Positions 1 through 6,510 of a stretch of DNA of 25,314 bases are shown here, piece after piece. The stretch is from the NCBI GenBank assembly GCA_964632755.1, contig CAZWDT010000043.1, positions 1 to 25,314 on the forward strand. The letters run 5' to 3'. Numbering within the stretch: the stretch's first letter is position 1; every line of letters begins with the position of its first letter. The translations under genes and the position numbers were made by a program. Origin of the DNA: JAFGMR01 sp964632755. Its GTDB lineage: Archaea > Halobacteriota > Methanosarcinia > Methanotrichales > Methanotrichaceae. The notes below the pieces were generated by a model, which saw only the letters and a list, made by a program, of their open reading frames with translations, had not been told where the DNA came from and searched no databases.

Positions 1-12
1 ATAACAGATGCC

Positions 13-28
13 CCCGACTTCGATCGGG
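13..28. other. Short hairpin at the left edge
   Basis: CCCGA (13-17) and TCGGG (24-28) form a 5-bp stem with a six-base loop. It could be the end of a transcript from a gene outside the window. No T-run follows, and the stem is short. Confidence 0.25.
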
Positions 29-45
29 AGATTAGTCACAAAGCA

Positions 46-58
46 TTGATATAGTTAT
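46..58 (+). promoter_or_regulatory. TATA-like element before the Cys-tail protein
   Basis: The stretch TTGATATAGTTAT lies about 25 bases before the ATG at 76. No Shine-Dalgarno sequence is visible between them. This spacing fits a leaderless archaeal transcript starting at or just before the ATG. It rests on motif and spacing only. Confidence 0.4.
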
Positions 59-75
59 CAGTACAACTCGTTTTT

Positions 76-525
76 ATGGTAAACAGAGTCCTCGCGATAA
101 TATTCGCCCTCGTCGCAACAGGCGCGGCGGTTGGGCTCATTAGCGATGATATGAAGGCGGGATTGACTGAAGGCCTGCGCATAGGCATTCAGATCGGACA
201 CATGAAAGGGCAGGCGGAGCTTGGGACTAACGTCCCGGCGTACAATACCAATGTGGCGCAGTTCAACGAGTGGCTGGCCCAGACTTTCTCCGGCGACCAG
301 GCCACGATCGACCAGTTCGCCTTGACCCCGATCGATCAAGCCGGCCAGGCCGCGGCGACCTCCCAGCAGTCGATGCACACCATCGACGGAGGACCCAAGG
401 CGACGACACAAGAGCCGGCCTATGAGGTGGACACGGGAATTGCGGGCGGAAGCGAGCCCATGATCAATGGCGTGCCCAAGTCCGTCTATTGCACCAACTG
501 CCCAGAGTGCACCGCATGTCAGTAG
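76..525 (+). CDS. Small secreted hypothetical protein with a C-terminal CxxCxxCxxC tail
   Basis: I do not recognise a family. The 149-residue product starts with a short basic end and a hydrophobic stretch (about residues 4-20) that reads as a signal peptide or membrane anchor. The middle is polar, rich in Gln, Thr, Ala and Gly, and has no cysteine. The last residues hold C139, C142, C145 and C148 in a strict CxxCxxCxxC spacing. That could bind zinc or an iron-sulfur cluster, or form disulfides if exported. The ATG is chosen because it is the first in frame and lies at leaderless distance from a TATA-like element. A second copy of the tail follows out of reach behind two stop codons. Codon use resembles the neighbours, so I think the gene is real, but its function is unknown. 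Confidence 0.6.
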   Translation: MVNRVLAIIFALVATGAAVGLISDDMKAGLTEGLRIGIQIGHMKGQAELGTNVPAYNTNVAQFNEWLAQTFSGDQATIDQFALTPIDQAGQAAATSQQSMHTIDGGPKATTQEPAYEVDTGIAGGSEPMINGVPKSVYCTNCPECTACQ

Positions 526-585
526 ACGGCAGCAGTGAGCCAATCAACCAGCATATCCACCTATTGAACTAACTGCCCAGAGTGC
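486..585 (+). repeat. In-phase direct repeat of the Cys-tail coding sequence, second copy interrupted
   Basis: Bases 486-510 and 561-585 match at 23 of 25 positions and lie exactly 75 bases (25 codons) apart, so they share a reading frame. The first copy encodes Y-C-T-N-C-P-E-C inside the gene. The second reads Y-stop-T-N-C-P-E-C, with TGA exactly where the first copy has the TGC for Cys139. The gene's own stop TAG (523-525) lies between them. The frame then stays open to a TGA at 718-720. The simplest reading is a once longer protein, or a tandem tail duplication, that has decayed. Confidence 0.7.
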
Positions 586-662
586 CCTGGGTACTGGAAG
601 GGGGCCATCGGTCTGATCGGCTCCCTCGCCTGGCGGGGAGGTCCCATGCGGCCTCTTCCCGG

Positions 663-685
663 CCCCTCCTCCATCGCGGGAGGGG
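663..685. other. GC-rich hairpin between the Cys-tail gene and the acetyltransferase
   Basis: CCCCTCC (663-669) and GGAGGGG (679-685) are perfect reverse complements around a nine-base loop. The hairpin lies 42 bases before the next start codon. It could end the upstream transcript or shape the leader of the next. No T-run follows. Confidence 0.35.
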
Positions 686-726
686 ATCCTCGCGGCCAAA
701 CCAGCATCCGATCATCATGAGGATTC

Positions 727-1236
727 ATGGAACCCTCCCCTTTTAGGCCTCTTGACGCTATAACCATACGCGCCGAGATCAAACCCGGCGACCTTGGCTG
801 CATCACCTACTTGCATGGAATGATCTATGCGCAGGAGCATGGATTCGACTCGACCTTCGAGCCATACGTAGCAGCCCCGTTAGCCGAGTTTGCGCTCTCC
901 CAGAATCGCGAGGGACAGAGGATATGGATCGCAGAGATGGGGGGAAGGATCGTTGGATGCGTGGCGATTGTCAGACACTCAGATGAATCGGCCCAGCTCC
1001 GCTGGCTGCTCGTCTCCCCTTGCGCCCGCGGCCTGGGGCTTGGATGGATGCTCGTCTCCCGGTCATTGGACTTCTGCCGGGAGAGGGGCTATCGCTCCGT
1101 CTTCCTCTGGACGGTGAGCTTCCTTTTGAAGGCAAGGGGGATATATCGATCGTTCGGCTTTCATAAGACCGAGGAGAAGACCCACTTCATCTGGGGGAGG
1201 ATGCTCACAGAGGAGCGCTACGAGCTTTCGCTTTGA
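727..1236 (+). CDS. GNAT-family N-acetyltransferase
   Basis: This 169-residue protein should transfer an acetyl group from acetyl-CoA to an amine; the acceptor cannot be told. The acetyl-CoA pyrophosphate loop is clear as A-R-G-L-G-L-G at residues 100-106, preceded by the beta strand L-R-W-L-L-V (91-96). After it come the helix to about residue 120, the L-W-T strand near 127-129 and the I-Y-R-S-F-G-F ending at 139-145. This layout resembles the acetyltransferase half of MarR-GNAT fusions, but the MarR part is absent. The ATG at 727 is preceded by GAGG at 719-722. It stands alone, convergent with the membrane protein on its right. Confidence 0.85.
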   Translation: MEPSPFRPLDAITIRAEIKPGDLGCITYLHGMIYAQEHGFDSTFEPYVAAPLAEFALSQNREGQRIWIAEMGGRIVGCVAIVRHSDESAQLRWLLVSPCARGLGLGWMLVSRSLDFCRERGYRSVFLWTVSFLLKARGIYRSFGFHKTEEKTHFIWGRMLTEERYELSL

Positions 1237-1287
1237 GTTCTGCCGCCGGTTCGAAGCTTGTCGTTTCCCCGAAGACGCTCAATACGG

Positions 1288-1312
1288 TTGGTCAAATTGC
1301 CCTTTTGGCCAA
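1288..1312. terminator. Hairpin between convergent genes
   Basis: TTGGTCAA (1288-1295) and TTGGCCAA (1305-1312) pair over 8 bp with one G-T wobble around a nine-base loop. It lies 52 bases past the acetyltransferase stop and before the end of the convergent membrane-protein gene, a position suited to transcript ends from either side. The rest of 1237-1408 shows nothing else. Confidence 0.35.
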
Positions 1313-1408
1313 TCTTCAGCGGAACCAATGCCTAATGATAACGATCTCGTTTTATCTGTATCTCACGCATCCTCGCGATATTGAGCAAGTGCATCTCGCC
1401 AATCCCTC

Positions 1409-2146
1409 TTAAGCCCGATCTCGGGCCCGTCCCTTCGTGGAAGGCGGCTTTTGGCCCGCAAGGGCGATCATCGATACGGCAAGGCCTGCCTTCGCGAGGA
1501 GGACTGCGAAGAAGGCATATGCAACGGGAAGCCAAGCGGGCATTCCCATGAAGTCCTGTACCATGTAGGACCAGGCCCCGCTTGCCACAGGCAAGGCCTC
1601 GCATGCCGGGCCGAGCAGCCCCCCTGCTGCTATCATGACGATCGTCTCCGCGGTCCCTCTGGCTAGCGCGACTGCGAGTATACAGAGCGAGACTGCGAGT
1701 GTGAGCGTTGCGTTCCTGCCCAGCGCGATGAAGAACAGCACCTCCCCAACGAGGCCTGCAAGGGCGAGCGGAAGATCTGCCGGCCTTCCCACAGGGATCC
1801 TGCCGAGTGTCCCCCTGAGGATCAGAATCATCGCTGGGAGAAAGCATGCCCAGATCGCGAAAAGCCAGGATGGGATGAATGGAAGCCCTCCGGTCTCCGA
1901 GTATCGCCACAGCCCCCCTCCAACGCAGGCGATCTCAGTCAGTGGTCCGAGGAGCGCGCCCGTCCCAGCTAGCACAATCCCCTCTCTCGCCCCCAGTCGA
2001 AGGACAAGGGGGACGATGATTGGAACCAGTAACGCACCCAGGAGATAAGGCTCCTTCCACTTCCAAGCTATGAGCACCGTGGCCAAGGCTGCAAGGAGGA
2101 GGACGAGGGCTAAATCGAGCGACCTGGAGATGGGGGTCATCGCCAT
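1409..2146 (-). CDS. Polytopic membrane protein with an internal duplication, unknown function
   Basis: The 245-residue product is mostly hydrophobic, with about seven to eight membrane segments and a polar, basic C-terminal tail (231-245). Two halves are visibly homologous. G-A-L-L-G-P-x-x-E at 63-71 is followed by W80-x-Y82 and P92-x-W94. G-G-L-L-G-P-x-x-E at 175-183 is followed by W192-x-Y194 and P203-x-W205. The offset of 112 residues holds through Glu, Trp and Tyr and is 111 at the last Trp. These repeated Glu, Trp and Tyr residues at membrane edges suggest a functional site built from both halves. I cannot name the family; it vaguely recalls carotenoid-biosynthesis-type membrane proteins. 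The start could be the ATG at 2146 or the one two codons later. No good ribosome site separates them. Confidence 0.7.
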   Translation of the reverse strand: MAMTPISRSLDLALVLLLAALATVLIAWKWKEPYLLGALLVPIIVPLVLRLGAREGIVLAGTGALLGPLTEIACVGGGLWRYSETGGLPFIPSWLFAIWACFLPAMILILRGTLGRIPVGRPADLPLALAGLVGEVLFFIALGRNATLTLAVSLCILAVALARGTAETIVMIAAGGLLGPACEALPVASGAWSYMVQDFMGMPAWLPVAYAFFAVLLAKAGLAVSMIALAGQKPPSTKGRARDRA

Positions 2147-2215
2147 TCAGGCCTGCTGTCATCGGTAAAAAGGGTATCCGCTATCGAGTGAACGGCTGAT
2201 TTGGCCCTTTGCGTC

Positions 2216-2234
2216 CTCCTGAGGCGAAGCGTCC
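2216..2234. repeat. Intergenic motif shared with 7722-7740
   Basis: Bases 2216-2234 and 7722-7740 agree at 16 of 19 positions, following CTCCTnnGGCGnAGCGTCC. Both lie outside genes: this one downstream of the UspA gene, the other between two divergent genes. It may be a small dispersed repeat, or chance. Confidence 0.3.
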
Positions 2235-2259
2235 TGCTGCCTTTTTCCCCCCACCCCAT

Positions 2260-2709
2260 TCAGTAGCAGTGGGCTATGAGCACATGCACCTTGCAGCTTC
2301 GGCATACCTTCTCAGCAACCGATCCCATCATCAGCCGCTCGATCCCTGTCATGCCGATGCGCCCCATCACAAGCACGTCCACAGGAGGCCTTGCCAGCTT
2401 CAGGATCTCTTCTACCGGATGGCCCTCAACGATCTTGGTCAGGCAGGGGACGGAGGCGGCGCTTGCAACCTTCTCGACGTGCTCGGTTGCAACCATCCCC
2501 TCCACCATGACCATCTCCTTGAGCTTTTCCAATACCTCGTTCATCTTGGACTCAGGAAGGCCCCCAATGGGAGCCACGTACTTGGCCGTATCTGCCACGT
2601 AAAGCGCGGTTACGCTTCCCTTGGAGAGGACAGCGAGTTCAATCCCCACCTTCGCCGCCATCTCGCTATGCTTCGACCCATCGGTTGCGATCAGTATCTT
2701 TTTGAACAT
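2260..2709 (-). CDS. Universal stress protein, UspA family
   Basis: This is a single-domain cytoplasmic UspA protein of 149 residues, the normal length. It has the N-terminal I-L-I-A-T-D-G-S strand and turn (residues 5-12) with the adenine-contacting Asp10. It also has the complete ATP motif G116-x2-G119-x9-G129-S130, so it should be an ATP-binding, dimeric type. The start is the ATG at 2709: GGTGA lies five bases before it, and the reading frame upstream offers only GTG and TTG. It has its own promoter and a palindrome overlapping the expected transcription start, so control is probably separate from the dehydrogenase genes upstream. The partner or stress is unknown. Confidence 0.92.
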   Translation of the reverse strand: MFKKILIATDGSKHSEMAAKVGIELAVLSKGSVTALYVADTAKYVAPIGGLPESKMNEVLEKLKEMVMVEGMVATEHVEKVASAASVPCLTKIVEGHPVEEILKLARPPVDVLVMGRIGMTGIERLMMGSVAEKVCRSCKVHVLIAHCY

Positions 2710-2717
2710 ATCAGTCA

Positions 2718-2740
2718 CCAATAATAGTTACTGTTATTGG
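2718..2740. promoter_or_regulatory. Palindromic operator candidate of the UspA gene
   Basis: Bases 2718-2740 form a 23-bp palindrome centred on 2729, with 10 of 11 positions paired and perfect CCAATAA/TTATTGG outer arms. It sits directly between the TATA box and the ribosome site, where an archaeal repressor would block transcription. Confidence 0.55.
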
Positions 2741-2750
2741 ATATAAATAA
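2741..2750 (-). promoter_or_regulatory. TATA box of the UspA gene
   Basis: Read on the minus strand, TTATTTATAT at 2750-2741 is a good archaeal TATA box. A start of transcription about 26 bases downstream would fall near 2717, giving a leader of only some ten bases that just includes the GGTGA site. Confidence 0.6.
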
Positions 2751-2775
2751 TCCCTCGGAACCTCAAGCCGCTCCC

Positions 2776-2792
2776 CCGCGATCATCTCGCGG
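2776..2792. terminator. Hairpin after the GlcF-like gene
   Basis: CCGCGA (2776-2781) and TCGCGG (2787-2792) form a perfect 6-bp stem with a five-base loop, 21 bases past the stop of the GlcF-like gene. It is a plausible transcript end before the UspA promoter. Confidence 0.35.
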
Positions 2793-2813
2793 TGCGATGC
2801 GGGAAGGATTGCC

Positions 2814-3896
2814 CTAATGCCCCGGCGAAGAGCCGGATCCCCTCGCATGCTCGGGCAGTGCCTGAGCCACAAGGTCGATTAGATCGATCGCTTTTCCCCC
2901 GGCATCGGACAGGTTCTTTACGCAGAGGGGACAGGTCGTAACTATCGTCTCGACATTGGAAGGCAGATCCTCCAATCGGCGCCGCGCCATCCGCAGCGAG
3001 AGGTCAGGATATCCTGACCTGACCCCCCCGCCCCCGCCGCAGCAGCGGGCCTCCTCCCTGTTCCCCTTCATCTCCTCGAGGTTGCAGATGGCCTCGATCA
3101 CCCGGCGAGGCGGGTCGAATATGCGGTTATGCCTTCCCATGTGGCAGGGATCGTGATATGTTACGGTGATATCGAGGGGTTCAAGCTTAAGATCGGAGAT
3201 ATGCTCTTCCAGGAACTCCGATAGGCTGAGCACCTCGAACTCGGGTGGGTAGTCCTTCTTCAGCGTGGTGTAGCAGCCAGCGCATCCCGTGATCACCGTC
3301 TCCGCTCCCGTTGCCCGGATCTGCTCCAGGTTGTGATCGATCGTATCCGGTGCGATTCCTGTGCGCAGCAGGGGCGAGCCGCAACACCTCTCGTTCTTTA
3401 GAACCGTAACCCCAAGGGGCTTGATTATGGAAAGCGTCTTTGCCGCCACCTGTGGATAGCGATAGGAGTTGAGGCATCCTGCGAAGTAGACAGCCTCTGC
3501 CCGATCGGGGACCTCCTTTTCGGTCATCCAGGCGAGCCGATCCCTCGCCTCGCCCAGGCTGTTTCCCGTCGCCTGGATTCGCGTCTTCAGCTTGAGCTGT
3601 GCCTCGCTCAAGAGCCCACGGCTCGAAAGCTCCCTTCGGGCGCCCTCGATCAGCCGGGGCGAGTCGACTTCTGCTGGGCATATCTCCCTGCAAATTGCGC
3701 AAGTGGTGCAGCTCCTCAGGCTCGCAAGGGCTGCCTCGTCCGGCAAACCTCCATCCAACAGGTGCCCGGCGACCATCAGTCGGCCCCTTGCGGAGGTGGA
3801 CTCCCATCCGAGCTCTCGAAATACGGGGCATACCGAGCGGCAGGTTCCGCACCTGACGCATTTGAGGATCTCTCTGATATCCAGCTCTTCCGTCAT
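2814..3896 (-). CDS. glcF: Iron-sulfur subunit of a GlcDF-type 2-hydroxyacid dehydrogenase (CCG-domain protein)
   Basis: The 360-residue protein should carry electrons from the flavoprotein encoded just upstream. Two ferredoxin-type motifs are complete: C13-x2-C16-x2-C19-x3-C23-P and C63-x2-C66-x2-C69-x3-C73-P. Two cysteine-rich CCG domains follow, with C141, C171-C172-G and C205/C208, then C251, C285-C286-G and C322/C325. This is the layout of GlcF, LutA/LldE-type and HdrD-like proteins. No membrane segment is seen. The ATG at 3896 overlaps the upstream stop in TGATG, which fixes the start; a longer frame back to 4100 is open but lies inside the upstream gene. The physiological electron acceptor is unknown. 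An HdrD-like role was considered, but the flavoprotein partner favours GlcF. Confidence 0.88.
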   Translation of the reverse strand: MTEELDIREILKCVRCGTCRSVCPVFRELGWESTSARGRLMVAGHLLDGGLPDEAALASLRSCTTCAICREICPAEVDSPRLIEGARRELSSRGLLSEAQLKLKTRIQATGNSLGEARDRLAWMTEKEVPDRAEAVYFAGCLNSYRYPQVAAKTLSIIKPLGVTVLKNERCCGSPLLRTGIAPDTIDHNLEQIRATGAETVITGCAGCYTTLKKDYPPEFEVLSLSEFLEEHISDLKLEPLDITVTYHDPCHMGRHNRIFDPPRRVIEAICNLEEMKGNREEARCCGGGGGVRSGYPDLSLRMARRRLEDLPSNVETIVTTCPLCVKNLSDAGGKAIDLIDLVAQALPEHARGSGSSPGH

Positions 3897-5266
3897 CAAA
3901 GCCCCAGCTTTCCTGGATTGAGGATCCCCTGGGGATCGAGCGCCCTCTTTATGGAGCGCATCAGGTCGAGCCCCTCTCCCCATTGTCTTTCCATGTAGCG
4001 GGCCCGGGCAAGGCCTATCCCGTGTTCGGCGGAGACCGTTCCACCCAGATCCAGGGCAGCAAGGTGTATCCTGTCTGCCGCCCTCTCGAGCGCCCTCCAT
4101 CTGTCCTCGTCCGTGATGTCGATGAAGAGGGCTGCGTGCAGGTTTCCATCGCCGATGTGGCCGTACTTCATCGCCGGAATGCCGGCCTCCTCTGCGATCC
4201 TCTCCACCCGCGCAATCAGCGCCGGGATCTGGCTTATCGGGACGCCGACGTCCTCGCCCAGGTAGACGCGCGAGAGGGTTGAATCGAGCCTTGAGACCGC
4301 TGCTCCAACGAGCCTCCTCGCAGCCCAGATCTCCTCCATCTCCTCCTTGCCCGAGGCGATGCGGACGGCGATTGCGCTGCTGCAGGCCGAAACGATCTTC
4401 TCGGCCTCTTCAGCCGTGGACTGCTCGGTCCCATCCACCTCGAAGAGGATGAGGTCCCATTCTTTTGGAAGCGCGAGGTTGGGATTGCACCTCGATAGAA
4501 CACTAAGCGTTGTGCGGTCCAGGATCTCGCAGGCCGATGGGACGATGCCGGCCGAGAATGCCTCTATCACCGCCCTTGCGCCTGCCTCAGCCGTTGAAAA
4601 GGAGGCCGCGATAAGGCGCCTTGCCCGCGGCAGGGGTGTGATCTTGAGGCGGGCGGCCGTGATTATGCCTAGCGTTCCCTCTGAACCCACCATCAATCTT
4701 GTTAGGTCGTAGCCAGCAGAGCTCTTGAGCATGCGAGATCCTGTATGGATCACCCTGCCATCGGCCATCACCACCTCCAGGTCGAGGACATGCTCGCGCG
4801 TTGTGCCGTACTTCACGCATCGCATGCCGCTTGCGTTGTTTGCGATCATCCCGCCGATAGTGCACATCGCAGAGCTTCCGGGGTCGGGCGGAAAGAAGAA
4901 TCCGTGCTCCTTCAAGGCCCAGTTGAGCCTCTCTGGGATCACGCCCGGCTCGATTTGGACCTGGAGGTCATCGAGGTCGAGCTCGAGTATGCGGTCCATC
5001 CCCGAGAGGTCGAGAAGGATGCCGCCAGAAACGGGAACGGCCCCTCCGGCAAGGCCCGTTCCCGCCCCCCTGGGAGTTACGGGCACCCCCAATCGTCCCG
5101 CAAGGCGGACGATCTCCGATACCTCGATAGCATTGAGCGGGCGGACCACGCAGTCCGGCAGCCCTCTCACTTGGGAAGCGTCGCGGGAGTAACAGAGCCT
5201 CTCAGAGGACGAGTCAGTTGCCCTATCCCCGACCAATCGTCTCAGATCGTCTATGAGGGTCATCAT
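3896..5266 (-). CDS. glcD: FAD-linked oxidase, GlcD/D-lactate dehydrogenase family
   Basis: The 456-residue flavoprotein should oxidise a 2-hydroxyacid such as D-lactate or glycolate and pass electrons to the iron-sulfur protein translated directly after it. The FAD-binding (PCMH-type) domain fills about residues 35-215, with P-R-G-A-G-T-G-L at 65-72 and G-S-E-G-T-L-G near 195. The C-terminal substrate domain has G-H-I-G-D-G-N-L-H at 369-377 and E-H-G-I-G at 414-418. All are hallmarks of GlcD and D-lactate dehydrogenases, and the length is typical. Two ATGs stand in tandem at the start (5266 and 5263); I took the first. The stop overlaps the next start by one base, so the two genes are translationally coupled. 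The true substrate cannot be decided from sequence. Confidence 0.9.
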   Translation of the reverse strand: MMTLIDDLRRLVGDRATDSSSERLCYSRDASQVRGLPDCVVRPLNAIEVSEIVRLAGRLGVPVTPRGAGTGLAGGAVPVSGGILLDLSGMDRILELDLDDLQVQIEPGVIPERLNWALKEHGFFFPPDPGSSAMCTIGGMIANNASGMRCVKYGTTREHVLDLEVVMADGRVIHTGSRMLKSSAGYDLTRLMVGSEGTLGIITAARLKITPLPRARRLIAASFSTAEAGARAVIEAFSAGIVPSACEILDRTTLSVLSRCNPNLALPKEWDLILFEVDGTEQSTAEEAEKIVSACSSAIAVRIASGKEEMEEIWAARRLVGAAVSRLDSTLSRVYLGEDVGVPISQIPALIARVERIAEEAGIPAMKYGHIGDGNLHAALFIDITDEDRWRALERAADRIHLAALDLGGTVSAEHGIGLARARYMERQWGEGLDLMRSIKRALDPQGILNPGKLGL

Positions 5267-5296
5267 CAGCTGGGGGTGGGGTCGCCCTTGCTAGGC

Positions 5297-5302
5297 AAAA
5301 AA
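5297..5302 (-). terminator. T-run after the TPR gene
   Basis: On the minus strand six consecutive T residues lie about 50 bases past the stop of the TPR gene and 30 bases before the GlcD start. Archaeal transcription often ends at such tracts. No strong hairpin precedes it. Confidence 0.35.
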
Positions 5303-5350
5303 GGTTCCTGATTATCGCGTCGGCGGGATGCGCTGATCTTTTGGACCACA

Positions 5351-6418
5351 TCAGAGCTGCTTATTCAGCTCGATGAAGCGGGTCATGGCCTCCTTTGCGT
5401 CCTGGAGGCGTCCGAGAATGCGTAGCACAAGGGCCTTGTTGAATAGGGCAGTGGCATTCAAGGGGTAGGCGTCCAAGGCCTTGTCATAGCTTGCCAGGGC
5501 CTCCCTGTACCTTCCCAGGTGGTAGAGGGCAAATCCCCTATCGCTCCAGCATCGTGTGTCGCAGGAGTCGAGCTCCAATGCCCGGTCCATGCAGGAAAGT
5601 GCCTCCCCATATCTCCCCAGTTCGAGGAGGGCCATTCCTCGATTGTACCAGAGCGGCGGATACTTCGGATCCCCTGCCTGGTCGAAGCAGTGCAAGGCCT
5701 CTTGGGCCTGCCCCATCCTGCGCAGCGCAAGGCCGAGGCCAATCCAGGCCTTGGAGAAGCCGGGATCGATCATAACGGCTCGATGATAACACGAAGCAGC
5801 CTCCTGATAGCGTTCGAGATGGCTTAAGGCATCCGCCCTGTCGTACCATGATTCCGGCCTCCTTGGGCAGAGCTCCGTTACCTTGGTGAAGCAATCGAGC
5901 GCTCCCTGGTAGTCGTCGCCTGCCTGATGGGCGTATCCCTTGTGGGACCAGGCATGCAAATCTTGGGGATTGATCCCAAGCGCGCGATCATAAGCCTCGA
6001 TTGCCTCCTGGAACCTCTCCAGGGAGTGCAGGGCAAGCCCCTGGCATATCCACGCCTCGGCATCCCAGGGATTCGTCTCGGCATCCTGGCCGATCCAGTC
6101 CAGGGCGTAGGCCATATCGAGCTCCATCGCCCTGTCGTAGCAGACGATGGCCTCCTGATAATGGCCGAGCTTGGAGAGCGCATCCGCCTTGTTCTTCCAG
6201 GATTCGGCATCCATCGGATCCAGTTTAATGGCCCGGTCAAAACAGCATAGGGCATCTTCCCCGCAGCCTAGGGCGGAGAGGGCAAGGCCCTTCTCGTTCC
6301 ATGCCTTCTCGTAGGAGGAGTCGAGCTCAATCGCCCGGTCGAAGCAGCTCAGGGCCTCTTGATATCGGCATTGTCCGAGGAGAGCATCGCCCTTCTCGCA
6401 CCATCCAACAGGACACAT
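5351..6418 (-). CDS. Tetratricopeptide-repeat protein
   Basis: The 355-residue protein consists almost entirely of 34-residue TPR units beginning with Trp, about ten of them, starting at residues 6, 40, 74, then 123 onward. It has no signal peptide or catalytic domain, so it is probably a cytoplasmic scaffold for protein-protein contacts. Cysteine is unusually common for an archaeal TPR protein. One unit between residues 108 and 122 is reduced to 15 residues, as if 57 bases had been lost in frame. The ATG at 6418 is the first possible start in this frame, since a stop codon (TAG) lies eight codons upstream. Its ribosome site is poor, because GAGGG abuts the ATG. A much better site precedes a different, out-of-frame ATG at 6447. 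Confidence 0.88.
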   Translation of the reverse strand: MCPVGWCEKGDALLGQCRYQEALSCFDRAIELDSSYEKAWNEKGLALSALGCGEDALCCFDRAIKLDPMDAESWKNKADALSKLGHYQEAIVCYDRAMELDMAYALDWIGQDAETNPWDAEAWICQGLALHSLERFQEAIEAYDRALGINPQDLHAWSHKGYAHQAGDDYQGALDCFTKVTELCPRRPESWYDRADALSHLERYQEAASCYHRAVMIDPGFSKAWIGLGLALRRMGQAQEALHCFDQAGDPKYPPLWYNRGMALLELGRYGEALSCMDRALELDSCDTRCWSDRGFALYHLGRYREALASYDKALDAYPLNATALFNKALVLRILGRLQDAKEAMTRFIELNKQL

Positions 6419-6447
6419 CCCTCGCGGTTGAGCGTTATGCTAACCAT
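6349..6447 (-). CDS. Possible 32-codon leader ORF overlapping the TPR gene start
   Basis: An ATG at 6447 follows GGAGGT (6456-6451) with three bases between, the best ribosome site in this leader. It opens a 32-residue frame that ends at a TGA inside the TPR gene, in another frame. It may be a short leader peptide, or show that an indel separated the true start from the TPR frame. The peptide has no recognisable feature, so a functional product is doubtful. Confidence 0.25.
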   Translation of the reverse strand: MVSITLNREGCVLLDGARRAMLSSDNADIKRP

Positions 6448-6470
6448 TCCACCTCCGCTGAGTCAGTTCA

Positions 6471-6480
6471 ATATATATAT
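6471..6480 (-). promoter_or_regulatory. TATA box of the TPR gene
   Basis: The alternating ATATATATAT at 6471-6480 lies in an AT-rich island between the TPR gene and the DOMON-ferritin gene. Transcription would begin near 6449, close to the out-of-frame ATG at 6447 and about 30 bases before the TPR start. Confidence 0.5.
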
Positions 6481-6510
6481 CTTCAATGTTTAAATATATG
6501 GATCTTGCCC

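Noticed and set aside
523..525. The TAG of the Cys-tail gene as a pyrrolysine codon
   Set aside because: No PYLIS-like or methylamine-methyltransferase context is present, a TGA follows in frame 14 codons later, and the gene already ends naturally after its fourth cysteine.
58..543. Long open frame on the minus strand opposite the Cys-tail gene
   Set aside because: It mirrors the plus-strand gene and encodes an Arg/Gly/Leu-rich sequence without any family signal. The plus-strand frame has a signal peptide and the cysteine motif.
565..567. The TGA of the second tail copy as a selenocysteine codon
   Set aside because: It replaces a cysteine codon exactly, but it lies beyond a TAG stop, no SECIS hairpin was recognised, and selenoprotein synthesis is not expected in Methanotrichales. 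Kept only as a finding about decay.
1332..1910. 192-codon minus-strand frame overlapping the membrane-protein gene
   Set aside because: Its product is rich in Arg, Ser and Gly with no hydrophobic or domain pattern, while the overlapping frame has clear membrane segments and an internal duplication.
3897..4100. Extension of the GlcF-like protein to an upstream start at 4100
   Set aside because: The extra 68 residues lie inside the GlcD gene and look random. The TGATG overlap at 3896 gives a family-like start.
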